Below, piece by piece: positions 41,707 to 51,168 of a stretch of 64,000 nucleotides of DNA. Every line of letters starts with the position of its first letter. Positions within the stretch are counted from its first letter, which is position 1. A model generated the notes under the pieces. That model saw only the letters and a program-made list of their open reading frames with translations. It was not told the DNA's origin and did no database searches. A program made the position numbers and the translations under genes. Source of the DNA: Bacteroidaceae bacterium (GTDB taxonomy: Bacteria > Bacteroidota > Bacteroidia > Bacteroidales > Bacteroidaceae). The DNA lies in NCBI GenBank assembly GCA_017552435.1, contig JAFZPZ010000089.1, forward strand, positions 1-64,000. The letters run 5' to 3'.

Positions 41707-43827
41707 ATGAAGAGTCTATTTGGCAAAGCCTTTACCGCTACTTTATTTCTGCTTTCCTGCTGGAGTTGTACCGAAAATATTGATACCTCAGCCAGGTATG
41801 TTTTCACTTCCGACTGCGTAATGACTTACTTGGAGAAACACCCAGCGTATTCTGAATATGTTGAACTCCTGAACGTAACACCTATCTCGGTCAAGAGCTC
41901 CAGTACCGTCGGACAGTTGTTGTCGGCACGAGGGCATTACACTGTCTTTGCTCCTACAAACGAAGCTATTTCCCAATACCTTGAGGAAACCTTTGCTTCA
42001 GATCCATCACTGATGAGCGAACCTTCATGGGATGCTTTCTACAGCGAGCACAAACGCGATTCCGTCCGTCGTGTAGTCGTATACAACTCCATCATTGACT
42101 CGGGCGATAACGAAGAAGCTTACGAAACAAATGGTTTTCCGCAGTCTGGTACGGAGTTCCCACTCAACAACATGAACGACCGCAAACTCTCGGTCAAGAC
42201 CGTAGGTGTCGACTCCATCTATATCAACAATTTCTGTCCAGTTAGCATTCTACAGCGTGATATTCTGGCAACCAACGGGGTCATTCATCAGATGGAACGC
42301 GTCATCGCGCCAAAAGATATTACAGCCGCCATGTATCTGCAAGAGTTGCTCGATACGCAAAAGGAAGGCTTCCTAGTAATGGCAAAAGCAATTCAGGCTT
42401 GCGGATTGATGGACACTCTCTCGAAAATCAGAGATGAAGTGTACGAGAACCTCTACCTGCGAGGTGCAATTCCCGAAAAAGTACATATGTATATTGACGG
42501 ACACTTCCCTAACGGCGACAACTGGACACCACGCCACCGTCTTTACGGTTTCACCATATTTGCAGAAACAGATGCTTTCTGGCGTGAGCAGGGTCTTGAC
42601 CCGCTGGCTCCTTCTTCCACATTATTGCCCCAACTGGTGAACTGGATTCTTACGAACAAACAGTACTCCAGAGATGATGTCTTTACAACCGATGAGCACT
42701 ACGCCAACGAGTCAAATCTTCTATATCAGTGGACTACCTATCACATCCTGCCCTTCCGTACACCTGCAGATCGCTTAGTTTTCCACAGAAACGAGTTTGG
42801 CTACAGCGCCAGCAACCCCTATCGCTACACTATTCCCATGTACGAAATCTACACTACAATGGGCAAGCGGCGACTCATTAAGATTTACGAGAGTGCAGAA
42901 TCCAATGGAGTGTACCTGAACCGATTCCCTAACCTGGACAACGGCAGAAACAGCGTCTATCATGAACTTTCTTGTGCACCCACCAAAGTGGGCTGTTATG
43001 TAGATAGAGACCCGGATAGAGCTGTACTGAGCGACATTGTCAACTGCTGCATCTATCCCATCGATGCCCCACTCTCCTATAGCGATGCTGTTCGTGACGA
43101 CCTGGCTCGCCAACGCCTCCGTTTCGACGGAATGACACTCTTTCCCGAAGCCATGAGCAACGAGATTCGTCTGAAACGCTCATCTGCTGAGCAGAATCAG
43201 GATGTTTATATCCCCTCCACCAATATCTACAACTATTTCGAGAATATGCAGATGAATGACCAGACCATCTTTATCTATCTGAATGCATACGCCTATAATT
43301 GGTGTAACCTTCATAGCGATGAGATGAAGGCCAAGAGGCGCTATGAGATTACCTTTAAACTTCCGCCCGTACCACGACGCGGCACCTACGAGTTCCGATA
43401 TGATGTCCTGCCCAACGGAGATCGTGGTATCCAGCAATTCTATTTTGGCGATGATCCCCATCGTTTGCCAGCAGCTGGTATCCCGGTGAACTTGACACGC
43501 GGTATAGGCAGTATGAACGTCGGCTATGAGAGGGATGGCAATGACGACGACTATAATGCCGAGGTGGACAAGCGTCTTCGCAACAATGGCGTCATGAAGG
43601 GAGCGAAGAGCGTTACTGCAGATGGTAGTTCTGGGGATATTGAACGTAATCGCAATACCAACCTGCGTTACATCATCGTACGTCAGACAATGGACCCCGA
43701 CAAGACCTATTATATGAAGGTCAAGTCCGTGCTTGACTCCGAGGAAATGGAATTCTACATGGACTACATGGAATACTGCCCCAAGGAAGTCTATGACAAT
43801 CCTGTAACACCAGAAGACATTTGGTAA
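41707..43827 (+). CDS. Fasciclin (FAS1)-domain lipoprotein
   Basis: A 706-aa outer-membrane lipoprotein: lipobox LLSCWSC with Cys21 as the likely lipidated residue. Residues 40-205 form a FAS1 domain, with GHYTVFAPTNEAISQYL (H1 motif) and DILATNGVIHQMERVI (H2 motif). A second, more divergent FAS1-like region may span 215-360. The C-terminal half is beta-rich and unassigned. FAS1 domains mediate adhesion or polysaccharide binding. In Bacteroidetes such proteins often sit beside SusC/D systems; none is present here. Confidence 0.8.
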   Translation: MKSLFGKAFTATLFLLSCWSCTENIDTSARYVFTSDCVMTYLEKHPAYSEYVELLNVTPISVKSSSTVGQLLSARGHYTVFAPTNEAISQYLEETFASDPSLMSEPSWDAFYSEHKRDSVRRVVVYNSIIDSGDNEEAYETNGFPQSGTEFPLNNMNDRKLSVKTVGVDSIYINNFCPVSILQRDILATNGVIHQMERVIAPKDITAAMYLQELLDTQKEGFLVMAKAIQACGLMDTLSKIRDEVYENLYLRGAIPEKVHMYIDGHFPNGDNWTPRHRLYGFTIFAETDAFWREQGLDPLAPSSTLLPQLVNWILTNKQYSRDDVFTTDEHYANESNLLYQWTTYHILPFRTPADRLVFHRNEFGYSASNPYRYTIPMYEIYTTMGKRRLIKIYESAESNGVYLNRFPNLDNGRNSVYHELSCAPTKVGCYVDRDPDRAVLSDIVNCCIYPIDAPLSYSDAVRDDLARQRLRFDGMTLFPEAMSNEIRLKRSSAEQNQDVYIPSTNIYNYFENMQMNDQTIFIYLNAYAYNWCNLHSDEMKAKRRYEITFKLPPVPRRGTYEFRYDVLPNGDRGIQQFYFGDDPHRLPAAGIPVNLTRGIGSMNVGYERDGNDDDYNAEVDKRLRNNGVMKGAKSVTADGSSGDIERNRNTNLRYIIVRQTMDPDKTYYMKVKSVLDSEEMEFYMDYMEYCPKEVYDNPVTPEDIW

Positions 43828-43839
43828 CTCAAGATTTAA

Positions 43840-44487
43840 TTACTCTACTGTCTCTGCGGTGAATTGCAGGGCGCCATTTTTTTGTCTTGTAACGACAAAA
43901 ATTTGGCGTCGGAGTGTGCGATTTGCGTGATCAAAGATGCGTTCTGTATCAAAGGCTTTGCCCTTGACTCGAATTTCAAAATGCAGATGGTCGGTGGTAG
44001 CTCTGCCTGTACAACCTTCTAGGCCGATAGGATCGCCTGCTTGCAACCATTGCCCAACTTTGACAAGGTTGCGCGAGTGATGACTATAAAGGGTCTCCAG
44101 ACCATTTGCATGACGCATGATGACACAATTGCCATAACCATAATAAAAGCCCGAAAGGATAACCTCTCCAGGGAAGGCGGCGCGGGTAGTATCTTCTGCA
44201 TGAGTCTTGATGTCGGTACCTCCATGATGGCGTGCTCCACCGAAGGGACTGATCATTTTGCCTCCAGGAAGCGGATAGCACCATTCTTCTACAGTATAGT
44301 TGGCAAAGTTAATGGTGAACTGATTGCCGTGAATAAAGGGGTCTTTTGCTGCCTCTACCTTCATCACCTGCCACTCGTCGATGTCAACAGGCTCGTCATC
44401 CTGGGCGCAAGCTATTGGACATTGAGAATTGAATATTGAACATTGAGCAAAAAGCGAAAGAAATGTTATGAGAGAAAGTCTATTCAT
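43840..44487 (-). CDS. M23-family metallopeptidase
   Basis: A 215-aa exported peptidase of the lysostaphin fold, expected to cut peptidoglycan cross-bridges. The zinc ligands are in HHGGTDIKT (HxxxD) and DHLHFEI (HxH). The signal peptide core (residues 14-25, AQCSIFNSQCPI) is encoded by an attgaacattgag-type repeat at 44414-44447, so the signal is unusually rich in Cys and Gln. It is the last gene of the leftward crp-hpt-adk-obgE-pgeF run, 18 nt after pgeF. Confidence 0.88.
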   Translation of the reverse strand: MNRLSLITFLSLFAQCSIFNSQCPIACAQDDEPVDIDEWQVMKVEAAKDPFIHGNQFTINFANYTVEEWCYPLPGGKMISPFGGARHHGGTDIKTHAEDTTRAAFPGEVILSGFYYGYGNCVIMRHANGLETLYSHHSRNLVKVGQWLQAGDPIGLEGCTGRATTDHLHFEIRVKGKAFDTERIFDHANRTLRRQIFVVTRQKNGALQFTAETVE

Positions 44488-44505
44488 TCTTAATTATGAA
44501 TTATG

Positions 44506-45147
44506 TTATGAATTGATATAGATTCCATTATAGTTTCTTCCTGTTTTGATGGTCTCACGGCGGGCACTATAGAAGTTTTCGGAAGTGCGGGTACAGGTGC
44601 CTTCGACGAAGATGTCCGTGACGCCCTGCTCTTCAAGCAACCAACGATTGGCCTTCCAGAGGTCGATGTGCCAACGCGAAATCTTCTTCGCTATGTGCTC
44701 CATCGGGAAGCCCTCTGCCTTGAAGGCCTCATAGACTTCATCGCCTACTTCGAACCATTCGAGCGAAATGCCAGGACCGATAATGGCATGAAGGTCGTTG
44801 GGACTCTGGGGCTGCATTTGTCTGATGGTCTTCTGCACAATACGTGCAACTGTGCCCCGCCATCCGGCATGAACAGCCGCAACAATGCGCTTTCGTGTAT
44901 CATAAAGCAGCACAGGGATGCAGTCGGCCGTCTTGACACATACACAGAGTCCCAGCTGGTCTGTAATGACGGCATCAGTCTGCTCGGGACGACCAGGCTC
45001 TTTCATCCAACAGACATTATCGGAGTGAACTTGCCTGGGCAGAGCCAAGTCTTCCAGACGCAAACCTAATGTCTCTACCCCACTGTCTTTGCCTGTCGAG
45101 AAAGCTGTGAGCCAGGAGGGAGTGCTGTAGATGATGAGGTTATTCAT
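44506..45147 (-). CDS. pgeF: Peptidoglycan editing factor / laccase-domain protein
   Basis: A 213-aa cytoplasmic protein of the YfiH/PgeF family, which removes wrongly incorporated amino acids (L-Ser for L-Ala) from peptidoglycan precursors. The metal-binding pattern is QVHSDNV, then [12 protein letters not shown] and VHAGWRGTV; the Cys and two His are all present. The start at 45147 gives the family N-terminus and overlaps the end of obgE by 8 nt. Confidence 0.9.
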   Translation of the reverse strand: MNNLIIYSTPSWLTAFSTGKDSGVETLGLRLEDLALPRQVHSDNVCWMKEPGRPEQTDAVITDQLGLCVCVKTADCIPVLLYDTRKRIVAAVHAGWRGTVARIVQKTIRQMQPQSPNDLHAIIGPGISLEWFEVGDEVYEAFKAEGFPMEHIAKKISRWHIDLWKANRWLLEEQGVTDIFVEGTCTRTSENFYSARRETIKTGRNYNGIYINS

Positions 45148-46312
45148 CGTCCTCGTATACAAAGTTCTCCAACTCATCTACATCCTCAATTGCATCAGCA
45201 TCGAGGATTTCTATCTCTTCGTCCTCACCCTCGTCGAGCATCTCCTGTCGAAAGGCAGAAATATCCTTGTTTCGATGCACGATACGCTCCTGCTGGGTGA
45301 TAGCGGCTATCTTGTTGCTTTCGCTGTTCAAGGCTGTCCAAAGCAGGTCTTTGAGTTCGTTCAGACCACTGCCTGTCACGGCACTGATAAAGACATGCGG
45401 CAGGTCATCTGGCAAGTCCTCGGAGAGCATCTGCTGCAGTTCCTCGTCTAGGAGGTCACTCTTCGTAATGGCAAGGATGCGCTGCTTGTCGAGCATCTCA
45501 GGATTGAAGTTGCGCAGTTCTCCAAGCAAGACCTTGTACTCGTGACGGATGTCGTCCGTATCGCCGGGAACCATGAAGAGCAGAAGGGAGTTGCGCTCTA
45601 TGTGGCGCAGAAAACGGAGTCCGAGTCCCCTACCCTCTGAGGCACCCTCGATGATGCCGGGAATGTCGGCCATCACGAACGACTGTCCGCCCCGATAAGG
45701 CACGATGCCGAGCGAGGGTTCCATCGTCGTGAAGGGATAATTCGCTATCTTCGGCCTTGCGCTGGATAGGGAACTCAGCAAGGTGCTCTTGCCTGCATTA
45801 GGAAAACCAACAAGTCCCACATCTGCAAGGAGCTTAAGTTCGAGGATGACGGTGCGCTCCATCATGGGCTCACCAGGCTGGGCATAGCGAGGAGCCTGAT
45901 TGGTGGCTGTGGCAAAATGCTTGTTGCCCATACCGCCACGACCACCTTTAAGGAGCATCACAACCTGTCCGTCGTCGGTCACATCGCAGAGGTATTCGCC
46001 TGTCTCAGCATCATAGACAACAGTGCCGCAGGGAACATCGATGTACTTGTCCTCGCCGTCTGCGCCTGTACTTCCGCTTGCACCGCCATTGCCGCCATGC
46101 CCGGCAAAGACATGCCTCTCGTAACGAAGATGCAGTAACGTCCAATAGTTGTGGTTGCCTCGCAGATATACGTGTCCGCCACGTCCACCGTCGCCCCCGT
46201 CAGGTCCGCCATTGGGAACATACTTAGCGCGGTGCATGTGCATAGATCCACGACCGCCCTTGCCAGAGCGGCAGCAAATCTTGACGTAATCTACGAAGTT
46301 GCTTTCAGCCAT
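45140..46312 (-). CDS. obgE: GTPase ObgE/CgtA
   Basis: A 390-aa GTPase for late 50S assembly. The glycine-rich Obg domain (about 1-160) has [24 protein letters not shown]1 is [13 protein letters not shown]3 [17 protein letters not shown]4 TKSD. The C-terminus is acidic ([20 protein letters not shown]) and lacks the OCT domain of some homologues. It overlaps adk by one base (TAATG). Confidence 0.96.
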   Translation of the reverse strand: MAESNFVDYVKICCRSGKGGRGSMHMHRAKYVPNGGPDGGDGGRGGHVYLRGNHNYWTLLHLRYERHVFAGHGGNGGASGSTGADGEDKYIDVPCGTVVYDAETGEYLCDVTDDGQVVMLLKGGRGGMGNKHFATATNQAPRYAQPGEPMMERTVILELKLLADVGLVGFPNAGKSTLLSSLSSARPKIANYPFTTMEPSLGIVPYRGGQSFVMADIPGIIEGASEGRGLGLRFLRHIERNSLLLFMVPGDTDDIRHEYKVLLGELRNFNPEMLDKQRILAITKSDLLDEELQQMLSEDLPDDLPHVFISAVTGSGLNELKDLLWTALNSESNKIAAITQQERIVHRNKDISAFRQEMLDEGEDEEIEILDADAIEDVDELENFVYEDDE

Positions 46313-46890
46313 TACTCAACCTTATCCAGGAAATCGAAGATGGAGGCAATCATGCCTTCCTTGGTTGGGGTATTCTTCCAATAGAAAGTATGGCGAATGC
46401 CTTCCTTCTCGAACCATTCAATCAGGGGAGATGTCTGCTTCTGGTAAACCTCGAAGCGCTTCTTGATGGTCTCTTCATTGTCGTCGGCACGACCTTGTTC
46501 CTTGGCACGACGAAGCAGGCGGAACATCAGGATATCCACTTCGACCACCAGCTCAATCATGATTCCCAACTCATGTCCGCGCTCGGCAAGCATCTTCTTC
46601 AAGGCTTCAGCCTGTGCAATCGTGCGGGGGAAACCGTCGAAGATGACACCCTTGCCTGCAGGTTGTGCATCGTAGGTCTTGGCCAGGATGTCAATCATGA
46701 GTTCATCGGGGATGAGCTGACCGTTGTTGATATAACCCTGGGCAATTTTACCAAGTTCTGTGCCGTTTTTGATTTCAGCGCGAAGCACATCGCCTGTGCT
46801 AATGTGCCCCATACCATACCTGTTGACAATCTCGTCGCTGTAGGTGCCTTTGCCTGAGCCTGGGGCACCGAAAATGATAATGTTCTTCAT
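46312..46890 (-). CDS. adk: Adenylate kinase
   Basis: A 192-aa enzyme that interconverts ATP+AMP and 2 ADP. P-loop [14 protein letters not shown] at residues 7-20; AMP-binding STGDVLRAE and [14 protein letters not shown]; the lid is short ([19 protein letters not shown]), as in the small-variant enzymes without a zinc lid. Typical for Bacteroidetes. Confidence 0.96.
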   Translation of the reverse strand: MKNIIIFGAPGSGKGTYSDEIVNRYGMGHISTGDVLRAEIKNGTELGKIAQGYINNGQLIPDELMIDILAKTYDAQPAGKGVIFDGFPRTIAQAEALKKMLAERGHELGIMIELVVEVDILMFRLLRRAKEQGRADDNEETIKKRFEVYQKQTSPLIEWFEKEGIRHTFYWKNTPTKEGMIASIFDFLDKVE

Positions 46891-46926
46891 TATAAATATA
46901 TTTGTTTTAATCTCTAATCATTAATC

Positions 46927-47469
46927 CTATACGATAGTATATATATCTTTCGTATTTCTACCGAAACCATCATAGTCGAGGCCATATCCGACAACGAAAT
47001 CATCTGGAATCTCCTTGCAACAATAGTGCACATCAAGTTTGACCTGCAGTTTGGTGGGTTTGAGAAGGAGTGTGCAGATGTCGATGCTTGAAGGATTCTG
47101 ATTCTGCAGCGTCTCGAGCATGTGAGCCATTGTGAGACCTGTATCAACGATGTCCTCGACGATAATGACAGGACGGTCTGTTATGTCGATGTTGAGACCA
47201 ATCACTTCGCGGATGCTGCCCGTGGTGCTTGTGCCCTGATAGGATGCCAGCTTGACGAAGGAAATCTCGCAAGGCAGGTCAACCTCGCGCAAAAGGTCGG
47301 CTGCAAAGATGAACGAACCGTTGAGGACAGCCAGAAATACTGGCTGACGACCTGCAAAGTCGCGGTTTATCTCGTTGGCAACGCGCTTTATCTGCTGCCT
47401 GATTTCTGACTCTGGGATGGAAATGGTAAAGGTCTTGTCCTTCACCTGGATGTTTTTTTGTTTTTGCAT
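46927..47469 (-). CDS. hpt: Hypoxanthine phosphoribosyltransferase
   Basis: A 180-aa purine salvage enzyme converting hypoxanthine or guanine plus PRPP to IMP or GMP. PRPP-binding motif VIIVEDIVDTGLTM; the early loop is LNGSFIFAADL and the flexible loop SYQGTSTTG. Ends in FGRNTKDIYTIV, where the family has the base-stacking region. Confidence 0.95.
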   Translation of the reverse strand: MQKQKNIQVKDKTFTISIPESEIRQQIKRVANEINRDFAGRQPVFLAVLNGSFIFAADLLREVDLPCEISFVKLASYQGTSTTGSIREVIGLNIDITDRPVIIVEDIVDTGLTMAHMLETLQNQNPSSIDICTLLLKPTKLQVKLDVHYCCKEIPDDFVVGYGLDYDGFGRNTKDIYTIV

Positions 47470-47482
47470 ACGGACAGGTGAT

Positions 47483-48127
47483 TTACTTTATGTTTGTGCT
47501 TGTCCACCAAGCATCATTTTGGTCTCGTGGTGAAGTGTTTTTTGTTGTATTTCCGGCGCCTCCGCGAACACGGCTAAGCGTTTCCGGCGTCATCTGCAGG
47601 AAGCTGGCGATATGTACCATCGGAGCTCTTAGGATGATTTCTGGTTTCTCTCGCAGGAGGCGGTCGTAGCGTTCTGCAGCATTTTCGAAGCGTTGGCTGT
47701 CGGCATGTTCCTGACTGCTGATGGCGACGTGTTCCAGTATCTTCCTGTAGAGCATTTCCATCTCCTGGTTGCGCACCATCAGGTTGTGAAGGTCGTCATA
47801 GGGAATGGCATAGAGCGTGGTGTTTTCAAGTGCCTCGACGATGAGACGGCTGGGTTCCTGCTTCAGGAAGCTCTCGATGCAGAAAACAATGCGTCCCTCG
47901 AAGGAGAAATGCTCGGTAACGTCCTTCTTGTTCTTGTAGTAATACTGCCGGACCATACCTTTTTCGACGAAGTATAGGGCGCGGCAAACCTTTCCTTCCT
48001 CCAGAATGGTTTCGCCCTTCTGGAACTTCAGGGGAACAAGAATGCTGCCCAAAGTGTCGACTCCGAGAGGTGTCATGGGGCAGTAGATGCGGGATATTTC
48101 CCGCGCGATGTCGCGACGTCGGTCCAT
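47483..48127 (-). CDS. Crp/Fnr-family transcription regulator
   Basis: A 214-aa regulator. N-terminal cyclic-nucleotide-binding-like domain (ETILEEGKVCRALYFVEKGMVRQYY), dimer helix, and C-terminal winged helix with MVHIASFLQMTPETLSRVR as the recognition part. The ligand site does not clearly match cAMP-binding Crp. There are no cysteines for an Fnr-type iron-sulfur cluster. The tail is Asn/Thr-rich. It is first in the leftward run to the M23 gene (13 nt before hpt), so it may be co-transcribed with nucleotide and envelope genes. Confidence 0.85.
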   Translation of the reverse strand: MDRRRDIAREISRIYCPMTPLGVDTLGSILVPLKFQKGETILEEGKVCRALYFVEKGMVRQYYYKNKKDVTEHFSFEGRIVFCIESFLKQEPSRLIVEALENTTLYAIPYDDLHNLMVRNQEMEMLYRKILEHVAISSQEHADSQRFENAAERYDRLLREKPEIILRAPMVHIASFLQMTPETLSRVRGGAGNTTKNTSPRDQNDAWWTSTNIK

Positions 48128-48178
48128 GAAATATAGTTGATAGTTTAAAGTTGAGAATTTGTGTTTCTAAATGTCTTT

Positions 48179-49960
48179 TTAGTCTAATTTCAGCACCGCG
48201 AGGAAAGCTTTTTGCGGCACTTGTACGTTACCGATTTGCTTCATGCGCTTCTTTCCTCGCTTCTGTTTCTCCAGGAGTTTGCGTTTACGGCTCACATCGC
48301 CGCCGTAGCACTTGGCAAGCACATCCTTTCGCACCTGCTTGACTGTTTCGCGGGCGATTATCTTGGCACCGATGGCTGCCTGTATGGCAATGTCGAACTG
48401 CTGACGGGGCAGGAGTTCCTTTAGTTTTTCGCACATACGGCGGCCAAAGGTCTCGGCATTGTCGAAGTGGGTCAAAGTCGAGAGCGCATCAACAGGCTCG
48501 CCGTTGAGCAAAATATCCATCTTGACCAGCTTGCTGGGGCGGTAGCCGTCCTGATGATAGTCGAAGGATGCATAGCCCTTGCTGATGCTCTTCAGCTTAT
48601 CGTAGAAGTCGATGACGATTTCGCCCAGAGGCATTGCATACTGCAGTTCGACGCGGTTGCCGCTGATGTATTCCTGCTTCAGCAGTTCGCCTCGCTTGCC
48701 TAGGCAAAGCGTCATGATGGGGCCGATGAAATTTGCCGTCGTGATGACAGAAGCGTGTATGTATGGCTCCTCGATGTGGTCGATGAGCGTCTGGTCGGGC
48801 ATTCCGCTGGGATTGTGTACCTCGGTGCACGTTCCCTGCTTGTCATAGACGAGGTAGGAAACGTTGGGGACGGTGGTAATGACATCCATGTTGAACTCGC
48901 GGTCGAGCCTTTCCTGAATGATTTCCATATGCAGAAGACCGAGGAAGCCGCAACGGAAGCCGAACCCAAGCGCTACGGAACTTTCTGGCATAAAGGTGAG
49001 GCTGGCATCGTTGAGTTGCAGCTTTTCGAGCGAGGCACGCAGGTTCTCGAAGTCTTCCGTCTCGATGGGATAGACACCGGCAAAGACCATCGGCTTCACT
49101 TCTTCGAAGCCCGAAATAGCTTCGCTGCAGGGATTATCGACAGTTGTGATGGTATCACCCACCTTCACCTCGGTTGCCGTCTTGATGCCCGAAACGATAT
49201 AACCTACATCGCCGCACTTCAGTACATTTCGCGGCACCATATCCATCTTCAGAACACCTATCTCGTCGGCCTTGTATTCCTTGTCAGTATTGATGAACTT
49301 CACCTGGTCGCCGCTCTTCATTGTGCCGTTCACAATCTTGAAATAAGCAATGATGCCTCGAAAGGAATTGAAGACGGAGTCGAAGATAAGAGCCTGCAAT
49401 GGCGCCTTCTCGTCGCCCTTCGGACAGGGAATGCGCTCCACAACAGCACGGAGGATGTCTTCCACACCCATACCGGTCTTGCCGCTCGCGCGGATGATTT
49501 CCTCGTGCTTGCAGCCGATGAGGTCAACGATCTCGTCCTCCACCTCTTCGGGCATAGCATTCGGCATATCGCACTTGTTGATGACGGGAATAATCTCGAG
49601 GTCGTGGTCGATGGCCATGTAGAGGTTGCTGATGGTCTGCGCCTGAACGCCTTGCGTAGCATCCACAACCAGCAATGCTCCCTCGCAGGCAGCGATGCTT
49701 CGGCTCACCTCGTAGCTAAAGTCAACGTGTCCTGGAGTATCGATGAGGTTAAGAATGTATTTCTGGCCATCGAGCGTGTACTCCATCTGGATGGCGTGGC
49801 TCTTGATGGTAATGCCGCGTTCCTGCTCCAGATCCATGTCATCGAGCATCTGTCCCTTGGTCACGGTAATGGTTTTCGTGTATTCCAGTAGCCGGTCTGC
49901 CAGAGTGCTTTTACCGTGGTCGATATGGGCAATGATACAGAAATTGCGTATATTTTGCAT
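48179..49960 (-). CDS. lepA: Elongation factor 4 (LepA)
   Basis: A 593-aa ribosomal GTPase. G1 [17 protein letters not shown]3 [15 protein letters not shown]4 NKCDMP; the LepA-specific C-terminal domain ends [14 protein letters not shown], including [16 protein letters not shown]. It has a perfect promoter on the minus strand: TTTG (plus 50013-50016), 19 nt, TAAATTTG (plus 49986-49993). Confidence 0.97.
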   Translation of the reverse strand: MQNIRNFCIIAHIDHGKSTLADRLLEYTKTITVTKGQMLDDMDLEQERGITIKSHAIQMEYTLDGQKYILNLIDTPGHVDFSYEVSRSIAACEGALLVVDATQGVQAQTISNLYMAIDHDLEIIPVINKCDMPNAMPEEVEDEIVDLIGCKHEEIIRASGKTGMGVEDILRAVVERIPCPKGDEKAPLQALIFDSVFNSFRGIIAYFKIVNGTMKSGDQVKFINTDKEYKADEIGVLKMDMVPRNVLKCGDVGYIVSGIKTATEVKVGDTITTVDNPCSEAISGFEEVKPMVFAGVYPIETEDFENLRASLEKLQLNDASLTFMPESSVALGFGFRCGFLGLLHMEIIQERLDREFNMDVITTVPNVSYLVYDKQGTCTEVHNPSGMPDQTLIDHIEEPYIHASVITTANFIGPIMTLCLGKRGELLKQEYISGNRVELQYAMPLGEIVIDFYDKLKSISKGYASFDYHQDGYRPSKLVKMDILLNGEPVDALSTLTHFDNAETFGRRMCEKLKELLPRQQFDIAIQAAIGAKIIARETVKQVRKDVLAKCYGGDVSRKRKLLEKQKRGKKRMKQIGNVQVPQKAFLAVLKLD

Positions 49961-49985
49961 TGGAAGTGTCGTATATTATGCGGCG

Positions 49986-50016
49986 CAAATTTACGAAAAA
50001 AGTTTGACTTGGCAAA
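49986..50016 (-). promoter_or_regulatory. Promoter of lepA
   Basis: Minus-strand TTTG (50013-50016), 19-nt spacer, TAAATTTG (49986-49993), 25 nt before the start codon. Confidence 0.8.
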
Positions 50017-50041
50017 GGATTGAATGCCTTTTCTTTTATTC

Positions 50042-50986
50042 CTATAGTAAATTTGCTATCGTGGCAACGAAAAGGTAACGCAACGAATACCGACGAAGAG
50101 GCAATGGGAGAAGACCCTCGTCACGAAGTTCGCGAATGCGTTTCCTTAGCACTTGGAAACTACTGGTCAGCGTCCATGTTTTCTGAAGATAATCCACCGT
50201 CAACTGCTGTATTCTTCGGTCTAGTGTTGGTTCTCCTAAGTTGTTTAATCCATTGATTATAAAATGAATATCATTCAGTCTATTTTGGGCTTTCTCTTGT
50301 GATACGGAGTGTGTGATAGTGCCGGAATGTTGCCGGTAGAAATATGCAGCGATGTCCAAATCGCAAATAGACTTTGCCCGCAGAAAAAGCAGAGGCGTGA
50401 ATAGCTCATCTTCATGATAAAGACCAGGATAGAAACGCAAATCGCCCAGTGTTTCACGACGAAAAGCATAGGCGCATGCCGCAGCACGAAGATTGCAGTG
50501 AAGAAGGAAGGAGGTTCCAGCCCCTCTCCAAACCTTCCCCTCTGAGGGAAGTTTTTTTTGTGTATTGTGTATTGTGAATTTATTCTGCTGCTTCTTTGTC
50601 ATCCGAAACATCACCACATCTGCTTTCCCCTTTCGCAACTGTTCGATTACGGCCTCGTAAGCAGGAGGGATGAGGCAATCATCGGCATCGACAAACTGAA
50701 TATAACGGCCCTGGGCATGACTGATTCCCGTATTGCGGGCCACCGAAAGCCCTGCCTGCGCCTGCCGAATATAGCGGCCCCCACCAAACTTCCCCGAGGG
50801 GAGGCTTATATTTTCTCCCCCGGGGAGACAGAGGGAGGTTGCAGGTGTCTCACTACCGTCATCCACCACAAGAATCTCCGCTTCGTCCTTTTCAAGGGGA
50901 AGCGCATGGATACTATCCAAACAAGCCTTCAGCAGGGCTTCCGGCTCGTTGTGGTATGCGATGATGAAGGAAATCAGTGGTGTCAT
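50042..50986 (-). CDS. GT2-family glycosyltransferase with two in-frame repeat insertions
   Basis: A 314-aa inverting glycosyltransferase of the A fold. LISFIIAYHNEPEALLKACLDS and VVDDGS are the nucleotide-sugar start; QFVDADDCL holds the DxD metal motif. Residues about 50-70 (LCLPGGENISLPSGKFGGG) and 136-158 (FTIHNTQKKLPSEGKVWRG) are extra compared with the family. Both are encoded by intergenic-type repeats (CCTCCCC/GGGGAGG plus aattcacaatacaca). I chose 50986 over an upstream ATG because the -7 box (TAACTTTG on minus, plus 51014-51021) overlaps that longer start. Confidence 0.8.
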   Translation of the reverse strand: MTPLISFIIAYHNEPEALLKACLDSIHALPLEKDEAEILVVDDGSETPATSLCLPGGENISLPSGKFGGGRYIRQAQAGLSVARNTGISHAQGRYIQFVDADDCLIPPAYEAVIEQLRKGKADVVMFRMTKKQQNKFTIHNTQKKLPSEGKVWRGAGTSFLLHCNLRAAACAYAFRRETLGDLRFYPGLYHEDELFTPLLFLRAKSICDLDIAAYFYRQHSGTITHSVSQEKAQNRLNDIHFIINGLNNLGEPTLDRRIQQLTVDYLQKTWTLTSSFQVLRKRIRELRDEGLLPLPLRRYSLRYLFVATIANLL

Positions 50987-51138
50987 CTTCACAGTAAATG
51001 GCTTTTCTTTGTGCAAAGTTACGATAAAAAGTAAAAAATGAAAAATGAAAAACGAAAATTCTTTTTATTTCCAAGCAAAAGTCCAAAAGGAAAGGGCAGA
51101 TAAATGCATGGTCTGATAGTTATTTCAGAATAAATTTG

Positions 51139-51146
51139 TATCTTTG
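51139..51146 (+). promoter_or_regulatory. Promoter (-7) of the GH127 gene
   Basis: TATCTTTG at 51139-51146, 22 nt before the ATG at 51169. No clear -33 TTTG at the right distance. Confidence 0.5.
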
Positions 51147-51168
51147 TGAAAAAATTGATTGTACGAGT

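Noticed and set aside
50987-51016. Longer start for the glycosyltransferase
   Set aside because: The -7 promoter box overlaps that start codon, so transcripts would begin after it.
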